A stretch of DNA of 7,786 bases from CAYLZN01 sp964387935 (GTDB lineage: Bacteria > Acidobacteriota > Vicinamibacteria > Vicinamibacterales > JAFNAJ01): contig CAYLZN010000281.1 of the NCBI GenBank assembly GCA_964387935.1, positions 1-7,786 on the forward strand. The letters run 5' to 3'. The notes below the pieces were generated by a model. It did not search any database. It was given only the letters and a program-made list of their open reading frames with translations, and was not told where the DNA came from. This document shows positions 1 to 5,803 of this stretch, in pieces. The first letter of the stretch is position 1, and each line of letters opens with the position of its first letter. The position numbers and the translations under genes were made by a program.

Positions 1-1
1 C

Positions 2-361
2 GCCACCGCGCCGCAGGCGGGACTCGGGGCGGGCGCAAGGGCGGCCCACCTGCGGGGGGCCTTCGGGCCCTCGCTGCGGCTGCGAATCGGCTCCTGGGCA
101 GCCAGGCGCACCTCCGGGGGCGGGGGGGCCCTGCCTCGGGCAGCATGGACCTGGCTGGCTCGACGCTGGTCCATTCAGCACGCCGTGGTCGTCATCGTGG
201 ACGACGTGCGGACGACCGGCGCAACGCTGGACGAGGCCGCGGCGACGCTGATGGCCTGGGGAGCCAGGGAAGTCAGGGCCCTGACGGCGGCGCTCGTCGA
301 GCACGAACGAGGCGGACGACCTGGTCTTCCACCGCGTCCGGGGCCTGCTCGCCATCGATGA
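2..361 (+). CDS. ComF family phosphoribosyltransferase, 3' part (5' end outside window)
   Basis: I translated this by hand in frame 2; it is open from the window edge to a TGA at 359-361, giving 119 residues. Near the edge is a PQAGLGAGARAAHLRGAF stretch matching the Q-x-GL...R..N/H-x-x-GAF region of ComF proteins. At about 185-230 is VVVIVDDVRTTGATL, the PRPP-binding loop of type I phosphoribosyltransferases. EVRALTAAL follows as the last core strand. ComF proteins are cytosolic; in naturally transformable bacteria they act with the DNA-uptake machinery, while elsewhere their substrate is unknown. The N-terminal zinc-finger region expected in the family lies outside the window. Between GAF and the PRPP loop there are about 40 residues, rich in Gly, Arg and Trp, where I would expect roughly 12-15. 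The last 89 bp overlap the convergent tmk gene. Family assignment is fairly sure; function is not. Confidence 0.75.
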   Translation, partial: ATAPQAGLGAGARAAHLRGAFGPSLRLRIGSWAARRTSGGGGALPRAAWTWLARRWSIQHAVVVIVDDVRTTGATLDEAAATLMAWGAREVRALTAALVEHERGGRPGLPPRPGPARHR

Positions 362-866
362 CCCACCAGCCCGTGCGTTGGGCCTGCCGCAGGTAGCTGT
401 CGCGCACGCGCCCGAGAAGCGCGAGGTCCTGTTCGAACAGGTCGCGTCCACGGGCCTTGCGGGAGACCGCGGTGGCCGGTCGGATATCGAGCACGATGGT
501 CAGGTCCGGCTGCGGGAGGTAGCGCTGGACGTCGAACAGCCAGTGGGCATCGAGGCCAAACGCTTCCCCATACGCGACGCTGGAGGCAAGGTAGCGGTCG
601 CACAGGACGTGGCGCCCGGCCGCCAGGCACTCCGCGATGCGCGCGCGGTACTCGTAGCGGTTCGCGATGTAGAGCAACTGCAGCACGTCGGCCGGGTACG
701 CGCGTTCGCCGCGCAGCGCACGGGCGATCTCCTGCGCAATCTCGGTGCGATAGCAGGGAAACGCCAGCGTCTCCACCTCCTGGCCCGCGGCCTGGAGGTG
801 CGCCGCGAGGCGACGGACCTGCGTTTCCTTCCCGCTCTGGTCGAGCCCTTCGAAGGCGATCAGCAC
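273..866 (-). CDS. tmk: Thymidylate kinase (dTMP kinase)
   Basis: This is 197 residues, the usual length. It phosphorylates dTMP to dTDP with ATP in the cytosol, on the route to dTTP. The N-terminus MLIAFEGLDQSGKETQ carries the P-loop (G7 to K13). The DRY motif is at 90-92, followed by SSVAYGEAFGLD, and an RKARGRDLFEQD lid region lies near 136-147. The FPCYRTEIAQEI stretch at 37-48 lines up with the FPxRxTEIG substrate segment of eukaryote-like TMKs. I chose the GTG at 866 because TMK proteins begin directly with this hydrophobic strand. A GAGG Shine-Dalgarno lies at 879-876, inside the last two codons of lysA. The residue after P-loop lysine K13 is Glu instead of Ser or Thr, with T15 next. 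lysA ends 4 bp upstream, so the two are co-transcribed and probably coupled. The last 89 bp overlap comF on the other strand. Confidence 0.93.
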   Translation of the reverse strand: MLIAFEGLDQSGKETQVRRLAAHLQAAGQEVETLAFPCYRTEIAQEIARALRGERAYPADVLQLLYIANRYEYRARIAECLAAGRHVLCDRYLASSVAYGEAFGLDAHWLFDVQRYLPQPDLTIVLDIRPATAVSRKARGRDLFEQDLALLGRVRDSYLRQAQRTGWWVIDGEQAPDAVEDQVVRLVRARRAPPSGP

Positions 867-870
867 GCGC

Positions 871-2145
871 TCACACCTCGCACAGCAGCTGGTCATCGAC
901 TGTCTGACGACGTCGGACGACGCGCCATTCGTGCTGATCGACGAGCACTTCCGCAGGCTGCGGACGACGGTTGTAGTTCGAGGCCATGACCGACCCGTAC
1001 GCGCCGGCATCCAGGATGGCGACCAGGTCCCCCACCCTGGGCCCCGGCAGCGTGCGGTCGCGGCCGAACGTATCGCTGCTCTCGCAGACGGGCCCCACGA
1101 TGTCGCACAGGACCCCGGCCGCCTCGCGTGGCTGGACGGGCACGATCCGGTGATGCGCGCCGTAGAGGGCTGGCCTGATCAACTCCGTCATGCTGGCATC
1201 CAGCACGACGAACAGGCGACGGTCGGGCGCAGGCTTGATATCGATGATTGCCGCGACCAGTGCGCCGGCCGGGGCCATGAGCCAGCGGCCCGGCTCGAGG
1301 ATGAGCGACAACCCGGTCGCCTGCGCGACGGCGGCCATGGCGGCCCCGTAGGCCCGCACGTCAGGTTCGGTTTCCCCCTCGTAACTGATGCCGAGGCCGC
1401 CCCCCACGTCGAGATGCTCGAGGGGCAGGCCCGCGTCGCGCAGCTCACGGGCCAGGTCGCCCAGGGCGGACGCGGCCCGCTCGAGCGGGGGCACGGTCGT
1501 GATCTGCGAGCCGATGTGGGCATGGAGACCCACGAGTTCCAGGGCCGGGCGATCGCGCAGGGAGCGGCAGAGGGGACCGGCCTGGTCGAGCGGCACGCCG
1601 AACTTGCTGCGCTTGAGGCCCGTGGTGATGTGCGCGTGCGTGCCGGGATCGATGTCGGGGTTGACGCGGAGCGCGACGCGCACACGCCCGCCCTGGGCAT
1701 GAGCCAGGGCTTCGAGGCGGTCCAGTTCACCCGCCGACTCGGCGTTGATGGCCTTGAGGCCGAGCGCGACGGCGCGCTCCAGTTCGTCCGGCGTCTTGCC
1801 GACGCCAGTGAAGACGACCTGCTGCGGAATGAACCCGGCGCGCAGCGCGACCTCGATCTCGCCGCCGGAATTGGCATCCGCACCGGCGCCGAGCCCACGG
1901 ATCAGGCGGGCCACGGCCAGCGTGGAGTTGGCCTTGAGCGCGTAGTGAATCGCGTGGGGCACGCCCGCGACGGCCGCGTCCAGGGCCGCATAGCGCGTCC
2001 GGACGACGCCGCCGGCGTAGACGTAGAAGGGCGTGCCGACCTGGCGCGCCACGTCGGCCAGGGGCACGTCGTGGCAGGTCAGTCCGCGCGGGGTGGCGTG
2101 AAAGGCCTGCGAATCCGTCACGAGAGGCGGATTGTACGCTATCAT
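871..2145 (-). CDS. lysA: Diaminopimelate decarboxylase
   Basis: This PLP enzyme makes L-lysine from meso-diaminopimelate, the last step of lysine synthesis, and draws on the peptidoglycan precursor pool. From the ATG at 2145 it is 424 residues, the normal size. An N-terminal alanine-racemase-like barrel has the PLP lysine in YALKANS (K71), HIGSQI at 210-215, the phosphate-binding GGGLGI at 248-253 and EPGR at 284-287. The C-terminal barrel has CESSDTF (C354) and GAYGSVMASNYN (Y383), both at the dimer-shared active site. The start is uncertain. The ATG at 2145, an ATG at 2172 and a GTG at 2121 are all in frame, and none has a good ribosome site. The GTG lies 9 nt beyond a TACAAT -10-like hexamer and would give a near-leaderless mRNA. 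It is the first gene of a lysA-tmk operon, divergent from the sigma factor gene. Confidence 0.95.
   Translation of the reverse strand: MIAYNPPLVTDSQAFHATPRGLTCHDVPLADVARQVGTPFYVYAGGVVRTRYAALDAAVAGVPHAIHYALKANSTLAVARLIRGLGAGADANSGGEIEVALRAGFIPQQVVFTGVGKTPDELERAVALGLKAINAESAGELDRLEALAHAQGGRVRVALRVNPDIDPGTHAHITTGLKRSKFGVPLDQAGPLCRSLRDRPALELVGLHAHIGSQITTVPPLERAASALGDLARELRDAGLPLEHLDVGGGLGISYEGETEPDVRAYGAAMAAVAQATGLSLILEPGRWLMAPAGALVAAIIDIKPAPDRRLFVVLDASMTELIRPALYGAHHRIVPVQPREAAGVLCDIVGPVCESSDTFGRDRTLPGPRVGDLVAILDAGAYGSVMASNYNRRPQPAEVLVDQHEWRVVRRRQTVDDQLLCEV
2131..2145. promoter_or_regulatory. Candidate divergent promoter: two back-to-back -10-like hexamers
   Basis: This is the most AT-rich stretch in the neighbourhood. 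On the minus strand TACAAT (2136 to 2131) matches the sigma-70 -10 consensus in 5 of 6 positions and faces lysA. On the plus strand TATCAT (2140-2145) matches in 5 of 6 and would start transcription near 2152, about 33 nt before the sigma factor ATG. Neither has a recognisable TTGACA -35 at 16-18 bp, so other sigma factors, including the ECF factor itself, are not excluded. If lysA is translated from the ATG at 2145, its start codon overlaps the plus-strand hexamer. This is an inference from motif and location only. Confidence 0.4.
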
Positions 2146-2184
2146 CCCGGTTCGATCCGCCGGCTTTTTCATCCCACGGTGTTC

Positions 2185-2817
2185 ATGAGCGTCGATTCGC
2201 CAAGCCCCCAGGCCTCGATGGACCAGTTGATCGAGCGGTGCCTGCTGGGTGAACAGGCCGCGTGGGAGCAGATCGTCCGCCAGCACTGGCGAAAAGTCTT
2301 CAACGTCGCATACAAGTTCGTCGGCAAGCACGACGAGGCCGAGGATCTCACCCAGGACATCTTCCTGAAGATCTTCCGCTCCCTGGCGACGTTCGACCGA
2401 CGGGCCAACTTCCAGACCTGGCTCATCAGCGTGAGCCGTAACCTGTGTATCGATCACTACCGGAGCGTCCGCAAGGAACGGCAGACGGTGGACCGCGACC
2501 ACGACGCGGGCGATCTGCCGGCCATCTCGAAGGAAACGGGCCCGTACGCGCTCCTGGAGCACAACGACCGGCGCGCCCTCCTGCGGCGGGCCCTGGACGA
2601 ACTCCCGCCGACCCTGCGGACGGCCGTCATGCTGCGGGATCTGCGGGAGCTGTCGTACCAGGAGATTGCCGCGCAGCTCGCGCTGCCCGAGGGCACGGTC
2701 AAGTCCCGGATCAACCGGGGCCGCCTCGAACTTGCCCGCCAGATCCGGCGTATTGAGGAGATGGGCCGGACCGCGACGGCGCGGACTTCCGCACGCCAGC
2801 CCGGAGTACCTGAATGA
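2185..2817 (+). CDS. ECF-type RNA polymerase sigma factor (sigma-70 family, RpoE-like)
   Basis: This 210-residue cytosolic protein directs RNA polymerase to a specific promoter set. Region 2 runs from about residue 12 to 97: the EAEDLTQDIFLKIF helix (51-64) binds core, and FDRRANFQTWLISVSRNLCIDHYR (70-93) covers the -10 melting region. A charged linker at 98-125 leads to region 4 at about 131-186, with the helix-turn-helix LSYQEIAAQLALPEGTVKSRINRGR that reads the -35. There is no C-terminal extension beyond a basic tail. The ATG at 2185 has no clear Shine-Dalgarno; the ATG at 2218 (MDQLIER) is a possible shorter start that keeps the whole fold. The stop overlaps the next ATG (ATGA), so the STAS gene is translationally coupled. 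No anti-sigma gene with a zinc-binding or membrane domain adjoins it. The ECF group and targets cannot be told from the sequence. Confidence 0.92.
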   Translation: MSVDSPSPQASMDQLIERCLLGEQAAWEQIVRQHWRKVFNVAYKFVGKHDEAEDLTQDIFLKIFRSLATFDRRANFQTWLISVSRNLCIDHYRSVRKERQTVDRDHDAGDLPAISKETGPYALLEHNDRRALLRRALDELPPTLRTAVMLRDLRELSYQEIAAQLALPEGTVKSRINRGRLELARQIRRIEEMGRTATARTSARQPGVPE

Positions 2818-3170
2818 ACCTGACAACCGAGCACCGGAACGACGTGGCCATCATCCGCGTGAAGGAAGCGCGCATGATGTACCCGCTGCTGTCGGAGTTC
2901 TCCAACACGGTGAAGGGCCTCATCGACGGGGGCCAGCGCAAGGTCCTGGTGGACCTCTCCGCCGTTGGCTACGTGGACAGCGCGACCATCGGGTGCCTGA
3001 TGGACCTGTATCGGCAGATGTCCGCCACGGGCGGGGCCTTCAAGCTGTCGGGCGTGCAGCGCCGCGTGGAGACCATGCTGACGATGACGGGAGCGCAGAA
3101 CTTCATCGACGTCCACCAGGACGAGGGCACGGCGCTCGAGAGCTTCGGGGGTCCGCATGCGCACGATTAG
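2814..3170 (+). CDS. STAS-domain protein, anti-sigma-factor antagonist type
   Basis: This is 118 residues and essentially one STAS domain. It has a two-strand start (TEHRNDVAIIRVKEARM), then KVLVDLSAVGYVDSATIGCLMDLYRQM at 43-69, and a C-terminal FKLSGVQRRVETMLTMTGAQNFIDV strand and helix. In SpoIIAA and RsbV the serine after the aspartate of this DS motif is phosphorylated by an anti-sigma kinase. Here D55-S56 is intact, although the usual following S/T-G is A-T. The family switches partners: the unphosphorylated form binds the anti-sigma factor and frees the sigma factor. A GGAG ribosome site lies at 2803-2806, 7 nt before the ATG, and the start overlaps the sigma stop by 4 bp. No partner kinase is in the window, so the partner is either encoded elsewhere or different from RsbW-type kinases. 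Confidence 0.88.
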   Translation: MNLTTEHRNDVAIIRVKEARMMYPLLSEFSNTVKGLIDGGQRKVLVDLSAVGYVDSATIGCLMDLYRQMSATGGAFKLSGVQRRVETMLTMTGAQNFIDVHQDEGTALESFGGPHAHD

Positions 3171-3456
3171 CACGACGACCGGCGCGCCGTTGACGCTCGA
3201 CAACGACCTGCTGGCGGTGCTCGAGACCCTGTACCGGGAAGTCACGGTGAAGCGGGACCTCGACCGCACCTTCGAGGACATGATTCGCGAGATCAACCAC
3301 CTCATCGATCAGATGACCGACGAGGAACGCCGCGCCTATCTCGCCGAGAGCATGTTCCTGAACACGGTGACCTACGAAAACGAGCGCCTGAACGCGTACA
3401 TGAAGAAGCTGGACTCGGTCGACCCGGCCGGAGACGCGGCCGGCCGGGACGCCTGA
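3157..3456 (+). CDS. Small charged helical protein of unknown function, 99 aa
   Basis: I do not recognise this family. Its N-terminal 15 residues are Thr-rich and probably disordered. From about 16 to 88 it reads as long amphipathic helices: DLLAVLETLYREVTVKRDLDR, then a FEDMIREINHLIDQMTDEERRAY segment, then NTVTYENERLNAYMKKL. The tail is Ala/Gly/Asp-rich. There is no cysteine, no signal peptide and no membrane segment, so it is probably cytosolic and may form a helical bundle or coiled coil. It is very likely real. It has a G-rich ribosome site (3147-3151) 5 nt before the ATG and a clean stop, it overlaps the STAS gene by 14 bp, and it shares the neighbours' high-GC codon use. By position it could be a partner of the STAS protein or sigma factor. 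It does not resemble a zinc-containing anti-sigma domain or an HPK-type kinase. Confidence 0.8.
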   Translation: MRTISTTTGAPLTLDNDLLAVLETLYREVTVKRDLDRTFEDMIREINHLIDQMTDEERRAYLAESMFLNTVTYENERLNAYMKKLDSVDPAGDAAGRDA

Positions 3457-3482
3457 GTCCAGGGTCCGCGACCTCCCCCCGG

Positions 3483-4865
3483 ATGGCCTCGAACTACCTC
3501 GCCACCCGTTTCACGTGTTCCTGGCCGTGGAGCACGCTGGTGCTCCTCTGTGACGGCCGCGTGGTCTGCGGGTGCGCCGACCCCTACGCCAAGCGCGTGC
3601 TGGGCGACGCGCGGACGACGACGATCGCGGAGGTGTGGCAGGGCGAAACCGCGAGGCGCCTCCGGCAGGACCTGAACGACGGCGGGTCGTCGTTCTGCGG
3701 CGACTGCCCGCTGAAGCTGCCGCTCGGGCCCGGGGCGGTGCCCCCGGTGCGGCCGTTGCCGACCGGACCGCTCCCGTCGCGGCTCTACATCGAGTGCACG
3801 GCGGCCTGCAACATCTCCTGCTTCGGGGCCTGCTGTGCACCCGAGACGGGCATCACGCGCACCCGGCAGGCCGGCATGCTCGACGTCGCGCTCTTCCAGC
3901 GCGTGGTCGACGAGGCGGCGCCGACGCTCGATCGCGTCGACTTCTTCAACTACGGCGAGGCGTTCCTGCACAAGCGGGCCGTCGAGATGTGCGAGTACAT
4001 CAAGACCCGGTACCCGCACGTCTTCCTCTACACCAGCACGAACGGCCTGGCGTTCTCCGAGGACGCGGTGCGGCGCCTGATCCGCTCCGGCATCGACGAG
4101 ATCACGTTCTCGATCGACGGGGCCTCCCAGGACGCCTACGCCCGCTACCGTCAGCGCGGGAGCTTCGCCAAGGCCATCGCGGCGCTCCGCGCGGCCACCG
4201 ACGAGAAACGACGCCTCGGCCTCGACGTGCCGTTCATCAACTGGCGCTACATCCTGTTCCGGTGGAACGACAGCGACCGGGAGATGCAGCTCGCGCGACG
4301 CCTCGCGGCAGACCTCGGCGCCGATCGCCTCTGCTGGGAGATCACCGACCACCCGGAAGATGCGTACTCCCGACGCTTCGCGCCGGGCACGTCGGACTGG
4401 GCCGAGATCCGCCACGAGGTCTGGGACGACAACCATCTGGGGAACGCCATCCCCGGTGCGACGCCGCGCGCCCGCGTGGAACTGCGCGAGTCGAGGTCGG
4501 CCGGCTTCGTGAGCCCACCTGGTGGGCGGCTGGAGCTTCCTGCCCGCCTGCGCAACCTGTGCCAGCGACCCTTCCCTGCCACGGCCAGCTACGGCCGGCG
4601 GCTGGTGCGGGTGGGCGTGCAACTGGCCGATCGCGACGGCGCCCTGGTCGAGCGCGACTATGCGCGCGCGGCGCTGCCACGCGCGGTCGAGGCCGGCTCG
4701 TGGCTGGACCTGCCCCTGTCCGTGCCGGTGCCGTCCGAGCCGGGGCAGTACACGCTGCGCTTCGACCTGGTCTCGGAAGGCGTCGATTGGTTCGAGAACT
4801 GCGGGTCCGAGGTCACGACGCGGTCCCTGGTCGTGGGGCCGGACGCCCGCGACGCGCGGGCCTGA
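3483..4865 (+). CDS. Radical SAM protein with N-terminal SPASM-like module and C-terminal beta-sandwich-like domain
   Basis: This is 460 residues, cytosolic, with no signal peptide. Residues 10-78 look like a SPASM domain: C12, C23, DGRVV, C29 and C31, then LGDARTTTIAEVWQGETARRLRQ, then C72-GD-C75. SPASM domains normally follow the radical SAM core; here it comes first. The core, about 100-330, has ECTAACNISCFGACC (C105, C109, C113, C117, C118), the SAM-binding NYGEAFLHK (156-164), YTSTNG (183-188) and ITFSIDGA (207-214). The cysteine spacing is CX3CX3C, not the usual CX3CX2C. Residues about 365-450 (VRVGVQLADRDG, PGQYTLRFDLVSEGVDWF) resemble an immunoglobulin-like sandwich that I associate with the tails of glycan-modifying enzymes. 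The substrate is unknown; a peptide or sugar modification is possible. The ATG at 3483 has no clear ribosome site but sits just before the first conserved block. It is the last gene of the sigma-STAS cluster. Confidence 0.9.
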   Translation: MASNYLATRFTCSWPWSTLVLLCDGRVVCGCADPYAKRVLGDARTTTIAEVWQGETARRLRQDLNDGGSSFCGDCPLKLPLGPGAVPPVRPLPTGPLPSRLYIECTAACNISCFGACCAPETGITRTRQAGMLDVALFQRVVDEAAPTLDRVDFFNYGEAFLHKRAVEMCEYIKTRYPHVFLYTSTNGLAFSEDAVRRLIRSGIDEITFSIDGASQDAYARYRQRGSFAKAIAALRAATDEKRRLGLDVPFINWRYILFRWNDSDREMQLARRLAADLGADRLCWEITDHPEDAYSRRFAPGTSDWAEIRHEVWDDNHLGNAIPGATPRARVELRESRSAGFVSPPGGRLELPARLRNLCQRPFPATASYGRRLVRVGVQLADRDGALVERDYARAALPRAVEAGSWLDLPLSVPVPSEPGQYTLRFDLVSEGVDWFENCGSEVTTRSLVVGPDARDARA

Positions 4866-4871
4866 GCCGCG

Positions 4872-4885
4872 GGTCCAGGAGGACC
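4872..4885. terminator. Possible bidirectional hairpin between convergent genes
   Basis: GGTCC and GGACC form a perfect 5-bp stem with an AGGA loop in the 35-bp gap between the radical SAM stop and the lpxC stop. No T-run follows on either strand, so intrinsic termination would be weak. Position is the main argument for it. Confidence 0.3.
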
Positions 4886-4900
4886 AGGCGTCGCGAGATG

Positions 4901-5803
4901 TCAGCTGGCGAGCGCCGCGGGAGCCGGCACGGGGGCAGGCAGCGGCAGCACGGTCGACGGCACGTCCTCGACGAAGTGCCAGGCGTGAGTCTCTTCGAGG
5001 ATCCTCGACGCGAAGTCGGTGTGCAGCGCGTGCCCACCGCGTTCGACGACCAGATGGCCAATCAACGGGAACCCGGTGAGGGCCAGATCGCCGATCGCAT
5101 CGAGAATCTTGTGACGCACGAACTCATCTTCGAACCGGAGCGTGTTCAGCGCTCCCGTCTCGCTCAACACGATCGCGTTCTCGAGCGAACCGCCCAGCGC
5201 CAGCCCCCGCTGCCGCAGCGTCTCGACTTCCTTCAGGAACCCGAAGGTCCGGGCCGGCGCGATCTCCTCGGCAAAAGTCTCCGGGGTGATCTCGATCGTC
5301 CGGGACTGCTGGCGCACGAGCGGGTGGTCGAAGCTGATGGTGTAGCTCACCCTGAAACCGTCGGCCGGGTAGATCGCAATGCGCTTGTCGCCACGCGCGA
5401 ACTCGATGGGGCGGTCCACCTTGATCCGACGCCGTGCCGAGGACAGTTTGCGCAGGCCAGCTTCCTGGATCAGGTACACGAACGGCGCGGCGCTCCCGTC
5501 CATGATCGGCACTTCGGCATGGCTCAGTTCCACGAGCACGTTGTCCACGCCCTGACTGACGAGCGCCGCCAGAAGGTGCTCGACGGTCTCGACCGTCACC
5601 GCGCCGCACGCCAGGCCCGTCGCATAGAAGATGCTGGCCACGTGTTCGGCACGAGCCGGAATCTCGGCAGCCAGGTCCAGCCGGCGAAACCGAATCCCGT
5701 GGTCGATTGGTGCAGGTTTCAGGGTCAGTGACACCTTGTTGCCGGAATGCAGTCCGATTCCAGCGCAGGTGACGGCTCGGCGGAGGGTGTATTGAGCACT
5801 CAT
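4901..5803 (-). CDS. lpxC: UDP-3-O-acyl-N-acetylglucosamine deacetylase
   Basis: This zinc enzyme removes the acetyl group from UDP-3-O-acyl-GlcNAc, the committed step of lipid A synthesis, so the organism should carry LPS. It is 300 residues (E. coli LpxC has 305). The N-terminus has the typical GIGLHSG motif (15-21). The metal ligands are visible as H76 in VETVEHLLAAL with E75 as general base, and H231 and D235 in FVRHKILDAIGDL. H258 in GGHALHTDF corresponds to the catalytic H265 of E. coli. MDGSAAPFV at 101-109 is also conserved. The C-terminal 15 residues are a Pro/Ala-rich tail. The ATG at 5803 fits family starts but lacks a clear Shine-Dalgarno. A 7-bp hairpin lies 10 nt upstream, and a short ORF ends on the start codon. 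It stands alone, away from the lpxA-fabZ or ftsZ contexts seen elsewhere. Confidence 0.96.
   Translation of the reverse strand: MSAQYTLRRAVTCAGIGLHSGNKVSLTLKPAPIDHGIRFRRLDLAAEIPARAEHVASIFYATGLACGAVTVETVEHLLAALVSQGVDNVLVELSHAEVPIMDGSAAPFVYLIQEAGLRKLSSARRRIKVDRPIEFARGDKRIAIYPADGFRVSYTISFDHPLVRQQSRTIEITPETFAEEIAPARTFGFLKEVETLRQRGLALGGSLENAIVLSETGALNTLRFEDEFVRHKILDAIGDLALTGFPLIGHLVVERGGHALHTDFASRILEETHAWHFVEDVPSTVLPLPAPVPAPAALAS

Noticed and set aside
145..396. ORF beginning at ATG 145 in the comF region
   Set aside because: It is out of frame with the PRPP-loop translation, which is continuous from the window edge to 361.
931..2184. Long open frame on the plus strand opposite lysA, continuous with the sigma factor gene
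   Set aside because: Stop codons are rare in this GC-rich DNA. The translation opposite lysA has no recognisable motif, and the sigma fold begins only at about 2185.
2457..3305. 282-codon minus-strand frame opposite the sigma and STAS genes
   Set aside because: It is antisense to two overlapping genes with clear domains; the composition is low in information and has no ribosome site.
3372..4622. 416-codon minus-strand frame opposite the radical SAM gene
   Set aside because: A mirror of codon bias; there are no family motifs, and the plus strand encodes a clear radical SAM core.
3572..5731. 719-codon plus-strand frame across the radical SAM gene and opposite lpxC
   Set aside because: It is Arg/Pro/Ala-rich without motifs and crosses two well-supported genes in the wrong frame or strand.
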